64,000 bases of DNA from Streptococcus parasanguinis (GCF_016648855.1 NZ_JACLQU010000010.1:21757-85756); one strand, 5' to 3'. Counted from the first letter of the stretch, positions 9,754 through 18,442 are shown. A program made the numbers and translations. The notes: generated by a model not told the origin, from the sequence alone.

Positions 9754-11028
9754 TTGAAAATTAAAGAAAAATATTATGAATCAGTTGGTGAGCAAGTTTA
9801 CTTTACACGCTTGTCAAATGGGTTGACTATTCATTTAATTCCCAAAGAAGATTATTATGAAACCTATGGAATAATCACAACTAAGTTTGGCTCAGTGGAT
9901 ACACGAATTCTAGTGAATGGTCATGAAAGGCAATATCCTGCAGGAATTGCTCATTTTCTAGAACACAAAGTATTTGAAGATGAAAATGGTCAAGATTATT
10001 TAAAAAAATTCGTTCATTTAGGATCGGAAAGTAATGCCTTTACAAGCTTTACAAAGACAAGTTATCTTTTCTCAACAACTTCAAAGGTCCCTGAAAATAT
10101 TCAATTGTTATTGGAGATGGTTTCAAAGGTTTCCTTTACAGAAAAATCTGTATCTAAGGAAAGAGAAATCATTCAACAAGAAATTGGAATGTACCAAGAT
10201 AGTCCAGACTATCGATTATTTTTTGGTGCTTTAGAAAATTTATATCCTGGAACACCGTTAGCAGATGATATTGCTGGGACTAGGGAGTCTATTTCTGACA
10301 TTACAATAGATAATCTCCGTGAAAACTTTGATCTATTCTATCATCCCTCTCAAATGCACTTATTAGTGATCGGAAACTTTGATGTTGATGAAGTATTGCA
10401 AGTAGTAAAGAAATATGATCTAGTTCCTCCTCATCCATCTGTGGAGTTAGAACGTTTTCCTGTAGAAAAAAATGAAGTAAAATTGAATCAATCTTGTAGA
10501 ATGGAAGTTGTTACTCCTAAGTTGGCAATTGGAATTCGAGGAAATGATATCATTAAGGAAGAGGAAAAATTTCGTTATAAATTGATGTTGAAATTACTAT
10601 TTTCGATGATGTTTGGTTGGACTTCGCAACGGTTTCAAAGTTTATATGAAGCTGGGAAAATTGACAACTCATTGACACTTGAAGTCGAGGTTGAGGAATT
10701 ATTTCATTTCGTTATTTTGACAATGGATACTCAAGAACCGGTGTCCTTATCTCATCAATTTAGGTCAGCGATCAAACAATTTGAGAAGGATCCAGATGTG
10801 AATCAAGAACATTTGGATACGATTAAAAGCGAAATGTTTGGTGATTTCTTACAAGGTTTAAATTCGCTTGAGTATAGTGCCACTCAGTTTGAATATTTTT
10901 CAGACGGTAGCACTTCTTATGATCTTCCAAAGATTTTACAAGGTATTAGTTTACAAGATATCATCAAATTAGGGCGTCAGTTCATCGACCAGGCTGAGAT
11001 GGTTGATTATATGATTTTTCAAAAGTAG
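9754..11028 (+). CDS. M16 family metallopeptidase, YmfH-type (active subunit)
   Basis: A 424-residue M16 protein with an intact inverted zinc site, HFLEH at residues 67-71, and the downstream acidic helix REIIQQEIGMYQDSPDYR that normally supplies the third ligand. Pairing with the motif-less protein just upstream suggests a heterodimer with one active site. The start is a TTG at 9754. The only purine-rich stretch upstream is rather far away, so translation may be coupled to the previous gene. A RodZ-like gene follows on the same strand after 26 bases. Confidence 0.83.
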   Translation: MKIKEKYYESVGEQVYFTRLSNGLTIHLIPKEDYYETYGIITTKFGSVDTRILVNGHERQYPAGIAHFLEHKVFEDENGQDYLKKFVHLGSESNAFTSFTKTSYLFSTTSKVPENIQLLLEMVSKVSFTEKSVSKEREIIQQEIGMYQDSPDYRLFFGALENLYPGTPLADDIAGTRESISDITIDNLRENFDLFYHPSQMHLLVIGNFDVDEVLQVVKKYDLVPPHPSVELERFPVEKNEVKLNQSCRMEVVTPKLAIGIRGNDIIKEEEKFRYKLMLKLLFSMMFGWTSQRFQSLYEAGKIDNSLTLEVEVEELFHFVILTMDTQEPVSLSHQFRSAIKQFEKDPDVNQEHLDTIKSEMFGDFLQGLNSLEYSATQFEYFSDGSTSYDLPKILQGISLQDIIKLGRQFIDQAEMVDYMIFQK

Positions 11029-11054
11029 TAAACAATGTATCAAGAAGGGAAAAC

Positions 11055-11462
11055 ATGAAGAAGAGAACGATTGGTCAAGTGTTAAAACTGTCAAGAGTAA
11101 ATTTACACTTAAGTTTACAGGATGTGTCAAATAAGACAGCCATTGAAATTCCTTATATAGAAGCGTTGGAAAACGATGAGTTTGATCTATTACCGAGTCC
11201 CTTTTACGCTCAGATCTATCTTAAAAAGTTAGCATGGGCTTTGGGATTAGATGAGTCCATCCTATTGACAGCTTTTCGCGAAGGAAAAGAATTGTTATTT
11301 GATGAAGAAATACTTGTAGATGACGAAGAGCTTCATTCAAGAAAAGTAAGACAGAAAGCGAGCTGGTTACCAATCCTGTATTATCTACTAGTTAGTTTTG
11401 CCATTCTTGGCTTTGTGATTTATATCGTATATTTTTATGAGTTTACAGCATCTGTAAAATAG
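11055..11462 (+). CDS. rodZ: Short RodZ-like helix-turn-helix membrane protein
   Basis: A 135-residue protein. Residues 1-75 form an HTH_25-type domain (TIGQVLKLSRVNLHLSLQDVSNKT...YIEALENDEFDLLPSPFYAQIYLKKLA), as in RodZ, which links MreB or the division machinery to the wall. One membrane helix spans about 103-128, and the protein ends seven residues later. RodZ proteins normally continue into an extracytoplasmic domain (270-340 aa in total), which is absent. Only 31 bases separate the stop from pgsA, so no frameshifted remnant lies downstream. Position between the M16 pair and pgsA is conserved for RodZ-like genes. Confidence 0.75.
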   Translation: MKKRTIGQVLKLSRVNLHLSLQDVSNKTAIEIPYIEALENDEFDLLPSPFYAQIYLKKLAWALGLDESILLTAFREGKELLFDEEILVDDEELHSRKVRQKASWLPILYYLLVSFAILGFVIYIVYFYEFTASVK

Positions 11463-11493
11463 ATGTAAAGATAGTTTATTTTTTGGAGGAAGT

Positions 11494-12033
11494 ATGAAAA
11501 AAGAAAATATTCCTAATGCATTGACATTATTTCGGGTTGTGATGATTCCTATTTTTATTGCCATTTTAAGTTTAAGTCACTCTTACTTAGGACATATTGT
11601 AGCGGCAGTTATTTTTGCAATTGCTAGTATTACAGATTATTTAGATGGCTTTCTTGCACGAAAATGGAATGTAGTTAGTAATTTTGGTAAATTTGCCGAT
11701 CCAATGGCAGATAAATTATTGGTCATGTCAGCCTTTATCATGATGATTGAATTAAAAATGGTTCCTGCTTGGATTGCAGCCGTTATCATTTGTCGTGAGT
11801 TAGCTGTTACTGGTTTGCGTCTTCTACTTGTTGAGACAGGTGGTACAGTTCTTGCTGCAGCCATGCCAGGAAAAATTAAAACCTTTAGCCAAATGTTTGC
11901 CATTATCTTTTTGCTTTGCCATTGGACACTTCCGGGGCAAGTGTTGCTTTATATTGCATTGATTTTCACAATTTATTCTGGTTACGACTACTTTAAGGGA
12001 AGTAGCTATCTCTTTAAAGACACATTTAAATAA
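11494..12033 (+). CDS. pgsA: CDP-diacylglycerol--glycerol-3-phosphate 3-phosphatidyltransferase
   Basis: This enzyme makes phosphatidylglycerophosphate, the precursor of phosphatidylglycerol and cardiolipin, at the membrane. The 179-residue protein carries the full CDP-alcohol phosphotransferase signature DG-x2-AR-x8-G-x3-D-x3-D at residues 51-73 (D51, G52, A55, R56, G65, D69, D73) among several membrane helices. GGAGG precedes its ATG. Its stop codon directly abuts the ATG of ecfA1. Confidence 0.95.
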   Translation: MKKENIPNALTLFRVVMIPIFIAILSLSHSYLGHIVAAVIFAIASITDYLDGFLARKWNVVSNFGKFADPMADKLLVMSAFIMMIELKMVPAWIAAVIICRELAVTGLRLLLVETGGTVLAAAMPGKIKTFSQMFAIIFLLCHWTLPGQVLLYIALIFTIYSGYDYFKGSSYLFKDTFK

Positions 12034-12858
12034 ATGAAACAGATGATTGAGCTAAAAAATGTATCCTTTCGATACGATAAAACAGTAGAAGAGTATCAAA
12101 TTGACACGGTTTCGTTTCACGTGAAACAAGGAGAGTGGCTTTCGATTGTTGGACACAATGGTAGTGGGAAATCTACAGTTGTACGCCTGATTGATGGCCT
12201 TTTGGAAGCTGAGTCTGGTGAGATTTACGTTGATGGAAAACAACTGACTCGTGAAACCATATGGGAAATCCGTAGTAAAATTGGGATTGTATTTCAGAAT
12301 CCTGACAACCAATTTGTTGGTGCGACAGTAGAAGATGATGTTGCCTTTGGTTTAGAAAATCAAGGAATTCCACGGGAAGAAATGCTTCAACGTGTGGAGA
12401 AGGCTATTGAGCAAGTCGGTATGCTGGAGTTTAAAGATCGCGAACCATCTCGTTTGTCAGGTGGTCAAAAGCAACGGGTGGCCATAGCAGGTATTATCGC
12501 CTTGAGACCAACTATTATTATCCTTGATGAAGCAACTAGTATGTTAGATCCAGAAGGTAGAGAGGATCTAATGGCGGTAATGAGAGAACTTCAGAAAAAG
12601 TTTCAATTAACAATTATTTCTATTACCCATGATTTAACCGAAATTGCCTTAAGTGATCGAACACTCGTCTTTCAAAAAGGAAAACTAGAGTCTTCTATGA
12701 CACCGCGGGAATTGTTTTCAAGAAATGATCTGAATGAGATTGGATTAGATAAGCCTTTTAGTAAGCAGGTTCAAGAATCTCTCAGCTCACATTTTCCGCT
12801 AAAACAGGATTATCTAACAGAAAGTGAGTTATTAGACCAACTATGGGAATCTCTTTAA
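12034..12858 (+). CDS. ecfA1: Energy-coupling factor transporter ATPase EcfA1
   Basis: One of two ATPases powering the shared group II ECF vitamin transporter. The 274-residue protein has Walker [10 protein letters not shown] (40-48), Q-loop [20 protein letters not shown], signature LSGGQKQR and Walker [13 protein letters not shown]. The start ATG follows the pgsA TAA with no gap and has no obvious ribosome binding site, so coupling is likely; an ATG nine bases on is possible. The gene carries a parS core at 12114-12127, read as Phe-His-Val-Lys. The substrate-binding S components are encoded elsewhere. Confidence 0.95.
   Translation: MKQMIELKNVSFRYDKTVEEYQIDTVSFHVKQGEWLSIVGHNGSGKSTVVRLIDGLLEAESGEIYVDGKQLTRETIWEIRSKIGIVFQNPDNQFVGATVEDDVAFGLENQGIPREEMLQRVEKAIEQVGMLEFKDREPSRLSGGQKQRVAIAGIIALRPTIIILDEATSMLDPEGREDLMAVMRELQKKFQLTIISITHDLTEIALSDRTLVFQKGKLESSMTPRELFSRNDLNEIGLDKPFSKQVQESLSSHFPLKQDYLTESELLDQLWESL
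12113..12128. other. parS-like ParB binding site inside ecfA1
   Basis: The exact 14-bp core GTTTCACGTGAAAC lies at 12114-12127 and the 3' flank matches the consensus A. ParB binding is inferred from the consensus. Confidence 0.78.
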
Positions 12859-13685
12859 AGAATGTCTATTATACTTATCAAGAGGGAAGTCCTTTTGAAG
12901 GGCAGGCGCTTTCTGATATTAGTTTGGAAATAAAAAATGGATCTTATACAGCCATCATCGGGCATACTGGTAGTGGCAAGTCTACTTTGTTGCAATTACT
13001 AAATGGTTTACTGCGTCCGACTACAGGAACGATTCAATTTGAAGATTTTGTTTTAGATAATCATTCTGAGCCAAAAGAAATGAAGTACCTGAGAAAAAAA
13101 GTCGGTTTGGTTTTTCAATTTCCAGAAAGTCAGCTATTTGCGGAAACCGTTCTAGCTGATGTAGCCTTTGGACCACAGAATTTTGGGGTACCTAAGGACA
13201 AAGCGGAGGAAATAGCCAAAGAAAAATTAGCGATCGTTGGTTTAGAAGAGTCTATCTATGATAAAAGTCCATTTGAACTATCTGGTGGACAAATGAGGCG
13301 AGTTGCGATCGCGGGTATTTTAGCTATCGAACCAGAGATTTTAGTATTGGACGAGCCGACAGCAGGGCTAGATCCTGCTGGAAGAAAGGAATTGATGGCA
13401 CTGTTTGAGACATTACATAAAAATGGGATGACCCTAGTTCTGGTAACTCATACGATGGATGATGTAGCAAATTTTGCTGATACTGTATTTGCTTTAGAAG
13501 CGGGAAAACTTGTCCTAAACGGATCCCCAAGGGAAGTGTTTCAACAGGTTGAGTATTTACAAAAACTTCAATTAGGAGTCCCACAAATTACGAATTTTGC
13601 TCTTCAATTGAAACGAAGAGGACTTCCTCTGGACAGACTACCAATCAAAATTGAGGAACTAAAGGAGCTGTTACTTCATGAATAA
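12843..13685 (+). CDS. ecfA2: Energy-coupling factor transporter ATPase EcfA2
   Basis: The partner ATPase of EcfA1: 280 residues with Walker [10 protein letters not shown] (40-48), [21 protein letters not shown] after the Q-loop, signature LSGGQMRR and Walker [13 protein letters not shown]. It overlaps ecfA1 by 16 bases and ecfT by 8, so the three are one translationally coupled unit. The protein binds a coupling helix of EcfT at the inner membrane face. Confidence 0.95.
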   Translation: MGISLKNVYYTYQEGSPFEGQALSDISLEIKNGSYTAIIGHTGSGKSTLLQLLNGLLRPTTGTIQFEDFVLDNHSEPKEMKYLRKKVGLVFQFPESQLFAETVLADVAFGPQNFGVPKDKAEEIAKEKLAIVGLEESIYDKSPFELSGGQMRRVAIAGILAIEPEILVLDEPTAGLDPAGRKELMALFETLHKNGMTLVLVTHTMDDVANFADTVFALEAGKLVLNGSPREVFQQVEYLQKLQLGVPQITNFALQLKRRGLPLDRLPIKIEELKELLLHE

Positions 13686-14475
13686 TATGATTTTGGGAAG
13701 GTATATTCCTGGAAACTCCATTATCCACCAACTAGATCCTCGTGGGAAGTTGCTCTCAATGTTTTTATTCATATTTCTTCTGTTTTGGGCAAATAATATC
13801 CAGACAAATGTTCTTCTCTTTGGTTTTATTTTTGTTTTAATGTATCTAACGAGGATTTCGGTTAGTTTTTATATTAAAGGCTTAAAATCAATGATTTTTA
13901 TCATTGCTTTTACAACTATTTTTCAATTATTTGCGACCTCTCAAGGAACTATTTTGTATCAATGGTGGTTTTTTAAATTAACCGACCAAGGATTGATGCA
14001 AGCCGCCATCATATTTTGTAGATTTATTTTAATTATTTTTTATTCGACGATTTTAACAGTGACGACGACACCATTGAGTTTAGCAGATGCTGTTGAAAAG
14101 ATCCTTACACCACTAAAAATTATTAAGGTTCCGGCTCATGAGATTGGGTTAATGCTATCTATGAGTTTGCGCTTTGTTCCAACCTTAGTAGATGATACGA
14201 ATCGAATCATGAATGCGCAAAGGGCGCGTGGTGTTGATTTTGGTGAAGGAAATCTATTAAAAAGGATCCGTTCCTTTATTCCGATCCTCATTCCTCTATT
14301 TGCTTCTAGTTTTAAACGCGCAGATGCATTAGCAATTGCGATGGAAGCGAGAGGGTACAAAGGCGGTGAGGGACGAACACGCTATCGGACTCTGCAGTGG
14401 GGAGTAAAAGATACCCTAGCATTGCTCGTTATTCTGTGTCTCATGTTGATAGTTTTTTATCTAAAAAATGGATAG
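13678..14475 (+). CDS. ecfT: Energy-coupling factor transporter transmembrane protein EcfT
   Basis: The membrane scaffold that connects S components to the two ATPases. The 265-residue protein has several hydrophobic segments and the conserved coupling motifs, an AQRARGVDF stretch (about 180-188) and a second [10 protein letters not shown] (about 221-230). Overlap with ecfA2 supports the ATG at 13678. A terminator follows, ending the pgsA-ecf unit. Confidence 0.94.
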   Translation: MNNMILGRYIPGNSIIHQLDPRGKLLSMFLFIFLLFWANNIQTNVLLFGFIFVLMYLTRISVSFYIKGLKSMIFIIAFTTIFQLFATSQGTILYQWWFFKLTDQGLMQAAIIFCRFILIIFYSTILTVTTTPLSLADAVEKILTPLKIIKVPAHEIGLMLSMSLRFVPTLVDDTNRIMNAQRARGVDFGEGNLLKRIRSFIPILIPLFASSFKRADALAIAMEARGYKGGEGRTRYRTLQWGVKDTLALLVILCLMLIVFYLKNG

Positions 14476-14503
14476 AGCTAGTTGTATTGGTTCAAAAATA
14501 AGG

Positions 14504-14530
14504 AAAAAGCGCTATACAAAGCGCTTTTTA
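14504..14530 (+). terminator. Terminator of the ecf operon
   Basis: Arms AAAAAGCGC and GCGCTTTTT around an eight-base loop, with the T-run built into the right arm. Confidence 0.8.
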
Positions 14531-14549
14531 CATTAAATTCACATATTCT

Positions 14550-14622
14550 TGTAACATTTGTAATATATTCTACAATAAACTGTAACATTTTGTGTGTATG
14601 ATAGAATTATGTTCGAAAGGAG
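14550..14622 (+). promoter_or_regulatory. Upstream region of the first LysM gene with TGTAAY hexamers
   Basis: TGTAAC, TGTAAT and TGTAAC occur at 14550, 14559 and 14581. They resemble WalR/VicR half-sites (TGTWAH) known before wall-hydrolase genes, although not in the canonical N5 pairing. AAAGGAG before 14623 serves the ATG at 14633. Confidence 0.4.
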
Positions 14623-14632
14623 AATAGAATTC

Positions 14633-15283
14633 ATGAACAGTAAAAAGTTCCAATGGACAGTCACTTCCCTACTTTCAGCAGCATCACTTTTCATTTCTGG
14701 TATTGCTACAGTGAATGCTGAAACTTACGAAGTGAAGTCTGGAGATACTCTATCAAAAATTGCACTAGAAAATAACACTTCAGTAGAAAATATTATTGCA
14801 TCTAACAATCTGACCAATGAAGATTTGATCTATGCAGGACAAATTATTGAGTTAGGTGAGCGTTCAAAATCTATGATTGATAAAGTTGCTCCACAAGAGC
14901 AAGCAAAACCTGCTGAAAGTGCACCTACAGCAACTGCAACAGCACAAACTGCTCAAAAACAAACAACTTATGCAGCAAATGCTGCAGTGACTTCTGCACA
15001 ATCAACAAATGGTGGAATTGTTCTATCAAATGGGAATACTGCTGGAGAACAAGGATCTTATGCAGCTGCTCGTATGGCTGAAATGACTGGCGTACCTGCT
15101 TCTACTTGGGAAGCAATTATTGCCCGTGAATCAAATGGTCAAGTAAATGCAGCAAATGCTTCTGGTGCTAGTGGGTTGTTCCAAACAATGCCAGGTTGGG
15201 GTTCAACTGCAACAGTTGATGATCAAATCCAGTCTGCATACAATGCATATAGCTCACAAGGTTTATCAGCTTGGGGTTATTAA
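14633..15283 (+). CDS. Secreted LysM protein with lysozyme-like (SLT-type) C-terminus
   Basis: A 216-residue exported protein. A signal peptide ends near VNA (about residue 30). One LysM domain ([28 protein letters not shown]...IYAGQIIEL) follows and binds peptidoglycan. An Ala/Thr/Gln-rich linker leads to a C-terminal domain [14 protein letters not shown]...[14 protein letters not shown], which resembles soluble lytic transglycosylases, with Glu in ARES as the likely acid. Start 14633 is set by AAAGGAG; an upstream in-frame ATG at 14594 would ruin the signal peptide. It probably trims or remodels the wall. The stop lies next to a strong terminator shared with the HAD gene. Confidence 0.82.
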   Translation: MNSKKFQWTVTSLLSAASLFISGIATVNAETYEVKSGDTLSKIALENNTSVENIIASNNLTNEDLIYAGQIIELGERSKSMIDKVAPQEQAKPAESAPTATATAQTAQKQTTYAANAAVTSAQSTNGGIVLSNGNTAGEQGSYAAARMAEMTGVPASTWEAIIARESNGQVNAANASGASGLFQTMPGWGSTATVDDQIQSAYNAYSSQGLSAWGY

Positions 15284-15316
15284 AAAATAGGTTTACAATT
15301 TGTAAACCTATTTTTT
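15282..15316. terminator. Bidirectional terminator between the LysM gene and the HAD gene
   Basis: Sixteen-base arms (15282-15297 and 15301-15316) around an ATT loop, A-rich on one side and T-rich on the other. The stem includes a GTTTACA/TGTAAAC pair, and the HAD stop codon lies inside it. Confidence 0.88.
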
Positions 15317-15937
15317 TAATGTCTCAAGAATATCAAGTGGAGAGTGACAAATAAAATCTGGTGAGTAAAGAAGTAGCTCTTCAAGATCTCCAAATCCCCA
15401 AGTGACTGCCATGGTTTTTATACCAACTGCTTGACCTCCAATGAGGTCAAATTTTGTGTCCCCAATAATCACTGTCTCCTCTTTTGGAAGGTCATTGCTT
15501 GACAAGGCGTATCGAATGACATCGGCTTTGTGGATACGATCTGAATTTGATCCATAAATTCCTTTAAAGTATTTAGCGATACCTAAATCTTGACACATCT
15601 GTAAAGCAACTGGTTCATGTTTTGAAGTGGTTACATAAAGAGGAATGTTTTCGTCTTGTAATGCTTTCAAAGCTTCTACTATCTGAGGAAACAGAGTTGA
15701 TTTGTATTGACCTTTTTCATGATAATACTGGCGATAGATCGTCACTGCTTGATCTACCAAAGCTTCAGGAAGAGTAGCTTCAAAACTAGAAATCAAAGGT
15801 GGTCCCATAAAACTACGGATGGTTTTGAGATCGGGTTGAGGAACCTTCAAAGTATCGAATGTATGTTGAAAGCTCTCTGTAATTCCCTTGGAACTGTCAA
15901 CTAATGTTCCATCTAAATCAAAAAATAAGGCTTGCAT
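15308..15937 (-). CDS. HAD-superfamily phosphatase (Gph-like)
   Basis: A 209-residue HAD hydrolase with motif I DLDGTLVDS near the N-terminus, a Thr/Ser motif II (YVTTSKHEP), a Lys, and motif IV GDTKFDLIGG. This is the pattern of phosphoglycolate-phosphatase-like enzymes; the true substrate cannot be read from the sequence. GGAG six bases before the ATG at 15935-15937 fixes the start; a longer frame upstream overlaps sdaAA and is not needed. It follows sdaAA by one base, so it is probably co-transcribed with serine dehydratase. Confidence 0.82.
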   Translation of the reverse strand: MQALFFDLDGTLVDSSKGITESFQHTFDTLKVPQPDLKTIRSFMGPPLISSFEATLPEALVDQAVTIYRQYYHEKGQYKSTLFPQIVEALKALQDENIPLYVTTSKHEPVALQMCQDLGIAKYFKGIYGSNSDRIHKADVIRYALSSNDLPKEETVIIGDTKFDLIGGQAVGIKTMAVTWGFGDLEELLLYSPDFICHSPLDILETLKK

Positions 15938-15938
15938 G

Positions 15939-16811
15939 TTATTCTCCAAATATCTCTTTTTGTAATCTACGTCCGGTCGGTGTTGCTGCCAATCCTCCTT
16001 CAGCTGTTTCTCTAAAGGCAGTCGGAAGACTAGAACCAACTTGGTACATGGCGTCAATAACTTCATCCACAGGTATTTTTGATTCAATACCTGCTAAGGC
16101 CATATCAGCAGCAATGAAGGCATAGCTGGCTCCCATTGCGTTTCGTTTGACACATGGAACTTCTACGAGTCCTGCTACTGGATCACAAATGAGGCCAAGC
16201 ATGTTTTTGATAACAAAACAGACTGCCTGACTCGCTTGATAAGGAGTTCCTCCAGCAGCTAGTGTCAATGCTGCCGCACTCATAGCTGAAGCAGAACCAA
16301 CTTCTGCTTGACAACCACCTTCTGCACCTGAAATAGAAGCATTATTTGCGATCACTAAACCAAAAGCCCCAGCTGTCAGTAGAAAATCTAATTGTTGCTG
16401 ACGGTTTAACCCTAATTTTTGAGTTGCAGCAGTGAGAACTGCGGGAAGGCAGCCAGCAGATCCTGCAGTGGGTGTTGCACAGACCAGTCCCATTTTAGCA
16501 TTGTGTTCGTTGACAGCAATAGCATTCTTCGCTGCGGTTAGGACGGTCAAGTCAGATAACGTTTTCCCTGATTTGATATAGCGATCTAATTTTGCGGCAT
16601 CCCCACCAGTTAACCCACTACGAGAGTGGTTTTCATTTAACCCTAACTTTACAGAATCAATCATCACTTCTAAATTACGGGTCATTAATCGTAGGACTTC
16701 TTCTCGTTCACGACCAGTTAGTTCAAATTCAGTTGCAATCATTAACTCTGCGACGTTTCCTTGGTATTGCGTGCTTGCTTGTTCTACGAGGTCTACAATT
16801 GAATAAAACAT
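15939..16811 (-). CDS. sdaAA: L-serine dehydratase, iron-sulfur-dependent, alpha subunit
   Basis: The catalytic subunit that deaminates L-serine to pyruvate and ammonia using an oxygen-sensitive [4Fe-4S] cluster. The 290-residue protein contains the expected Cys positions: CATPTAGSAGCLPA, AVCFVIKNMLGLICDPVAG and VEVPCVKRN. It lies nine bases after the beta-subunit gene on the same strand, and the two together make the split enzyme of Firmicutes. Confidence 0.93.
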   Translation of the reverse strand: MFYSIVDLVEQASTQYQGNVAELMIATEFELTGREREEVLRLMTRNLEVMIDSVKLGLNENHSRSGLTGGDAAKLDRYIKSGKTLSDLTVLTAAKNAIAVNEHNAKMGLVCATPTAGSAGCLPAVLTAATQKLGLNRQQQLDFLLTAGAFGLVIANNASISGAEGGCQAEVGSASAMSAAALTLAAGGTPYQASQAVCFVIKNMLGLICDPVAGLVEVPCVKRNAMGASYAFIAADMALAGIESKIPVDEVIDAMYQVGSSLPTAFRETAEGGLAATPTGRRLQKEIFGE

Positions 16812-16820
16812 ATGAACTCC

Positions 16821-17492
16821 TTATTTGAAAAAGTTGACATTATGAAGATGAGGAATTTTACGGATATCTTCGATCGCTGCTTCACAACTCCTTGAGTCAA
16901 CTTCTATAATCATAATCGCTTTTTCTCCAGCTTTTTCCCGCGTCACATTCATTTGTGCAATGTTAATATCATAGCGAGAAAGAGCTTCTGTCACATGGGC
17001 GATCATTCCAGGGACGTCCTGGTGAACAATGATAATGGTTGGAGTATTCATATTTAGCGAGATAGCAAAGCCATTTAACTCAGTAACTTGTATGTTCCCA
17101 CCACCAATTGAGATTCCGGTGACAGAAATCGTTTTATGATCATTTTTAACAGTAATAGTCGTTGTGTTTGGGTGAGGAGCATTGCTTTCTTTTTGAATAG
17201 ACCAAACAATCCGAATGCCTCGTTCATGTGCAATTTTTAGACTATCTGGGATTCTAGGATCATCTGTGTCCATTCCTAAGATGCCCGCTACTAAGGCTAA
17301 ATCTGTTCCATGACCACGATAGGTTTTGGCGAAGGAATTAAATAATTGGAACTCAACTTCTTTTGGCTCCTCTCCAAAGATAGAAGAAACAATTTTACCA
17401 ATTCGAACAGCACCTGCAGTGTGACTACTGGATGGGCCGATCATTACAGGTCCAATAATATCAAAAACTGATTGGAATTTTAAAGAGTTCAT
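16821..17492 (-). CDS. sdaAB: L-serine dehydratase, iron-sulfur-dependent, beta subunit
   Basis: A 223-residue subunit with the N-terminal motif GPVMIGPSSSHTAGAVRIG and a C-terminal ACT domain (IIIVHQDVPGMIAHVTEALSRYDINIAQMNV), which typically senses an amino acid. AAGGAG six bases before 17492 selects this ATG over an in-frame GTG seven codons upstream. It heads the sdaAB-sdaAA-HAD operon, divergent from the second LysM gene. Confidence 0.93.
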   Translation of the reverse strand: MNSLKFQSVFDIIGPVMIGPSSSHTAGAVRIGKIVSSIFGEEPKEVEFQLFNSFAKTYRGHGTDLALVAGILGMDTDDPRIPDSLKIAHERGIRIVWSIQKESNAPHPNTTTITVKNDHKTISVTGISIGGGNIQVTELNGFAISLNMNTPTIIIVHQDVPGMIAHVTEALSRYDINIAQMNVTREKAGEKAIMIIEVDSRSCEAAIEDIRKIPHLHNVNFFK

Positions 17493-17720
17493 GCTCTGCT
17501 CCTTTGTGATCACTTTACTTCATTATATCAGATATGGCTGATGATTTCTTATATTTTTCCCGAAATATCTGAGAAATCTTAAAGGGGGCTTAAAGCATTT
17601 ATATTATCCTGGATTTTTAGTATTTCTAACATCTGACTGAAATATTTGACACATTATTTCAATAAATATGAAATATTTCTTGTGTAGTATAGAGGTATAC
17701 CAATAAAGGAGTACATAATA

Positions 17721-18263
17721 ATGAATAAAAAACAAATGATGAAACGAATGATTGGACTTAGTTTACTTGCAGGACTTTTCCTTCCAATTGTAGCGAATGC
17801 AGATTCTTATACTGTAAAATCAGGTGATACTTTATCAGCTATTGCTAAAGAGAAGAACACAACGGTTGATGCAATTGCTAAGAAAAATAAGATTAGTAAC
17901 GTGAATCTCATCTCAGTTGGTCAAGTTCTTGAGATTGAAGATGCAAATACAACGCAGAAAACCACGGAGCAAGCTCCTGCTAGTAAAACTGATACTACAC
18001 AAGCAACAACTACTGTCTCTGCTTCAGATGGCTTGAGTGCGGAGGATGCAGCTGCTAAGGAATGGATTGCCCAAAAAGAGTCAAGTGGTAGTTATACAGC
18101 ACAAAATGGCCAATATTATGGCCGTTACCAATTGACTATCACTTATTTGAATGGTGATTTATCACCTGCAAACCAAGAAAAAGTGGCCAATCAATATGTT
18201 GTCAGCCGTTATGGATCATGGTCAGCAGCTAAAAATTTCTGGTTGGCAAATGGCTGGTATTAA
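17721..18263 (+). CDS. Secreted LysM protein with aggregation-promoting-factor-like C-terminus
   Basis: A 180-residue exported protein with a signal peptide to about residue 27 (VANA-DSYTV), one LysM domain ([27 protein letters not shown]...LISVGQVLEI), a Thr/Gln/Ala-rich linker and a C-terminal domain from about residue 110. That domain (EWIAQKESSGSYTAQNGQYYGRYQLT...YGSWSAAKNFWLANGWY) resembles the Apf/SagA group. Such proteins sit in the wall and affect shape or aggregation. AAAGGAG precedes the ATG. It shares its N-terminal plan, but not its C-terminal domain, with the LysM protein three kilobases upstream. Confidence 0.85.
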   Translation: MNKKQMMKRMIGLSLLAGLFLPIVANADSYTVKSGDTLSAIAKEKNTTVDAIAKKNKISNVNLISVGQVLEIEDANTTQKTTEQAPASKTDTTQATTTVSASDGLSAEDAAAKEWIAQKESSGSYTAQNGQYYGRYQLTITYLNGDLSPANQEKVANQYVVSRYGSWSAAKNFWLANGWY

Positions 18264-18271
18264 ATTCGTAT

Positions 18272-18301
18272 GAAAAGAGTTCTTGAATAGGACTCTTTTT
18301 A
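18272..18301 (+). terminator. Terminator of the second LysM gene
   Basis: Arms AAAAGAGT and ACTCTTTTT around a loop of about ten bases, ten bases after the stop codon. Confidence 0.7.
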
Positions 18302-18303
18302 TA

Positions 18304-18319
18304 TTTACAGGCCTGTAAA
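18304..18319. promoter_or_regulatory. TTTACA-N4-TGTAAA palindrome upstream of mnmA
   Basis: A perfect 16-bp palindrome with spacer GGCC, about 40 bases upstream of the mnmA -35 box. It recurs in several other intergenic regions here. Confidence 0.5.
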
Positions 18320-18356
18320 CCCATCGATCCTGATCAACAAAAGAATAGTAAGATGC

Positions 18357-18385
18357 TTGTTTTCTAATATAAAGCGTGTTAAAAT
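18357..18385 (+). promoter_or_regulatory. mnmA promoter
   Basis: A -35 TTGTTT (18357-18362), a 17-bp spacer, and an extended -10 TGT-TAAAAT (18377-18385). Transcription would start around 18392. Confidence 0.65.
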
Positions 18386-18398
18386 GGTAACTGCTCAA

Positions 18399-18441
18399 AA
18401 CGACCTTCAATCGTTGAAGCAAACCACGACCTTCAATCGTG
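18399..18441 (+). promoter_or_regulatory. Tandem twin hairpins in the mnmA 5' leader
   Basis: Two 17-nt hairpins, 18399-18415 and 18425-18441, spaced 26 bases apart, with the same seven-base loop CCTTCAA. Stems are AACGA/TCGTT and CACGA/TCGTG, so the closing pair differs while pairing is kept. They would sit at the extreme 5' end of the mRNA. Function unknown. Confidence 0.6.
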
Positions 18442-18442
18442 A

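Noticed and set aside
15938..16087. N-terminal extension of the HAD phosphatase
   Set aside because: It overlaps sdaAA, and GGAG precedes the ATG at 15937, directly before DLDGT.
18399..18441. CRISPR-like direct repeats
   Set aside because: Only two 15-base repeats with a tiny spacer, no cas genes, and each folds as a hairpin within an mRNA leader.
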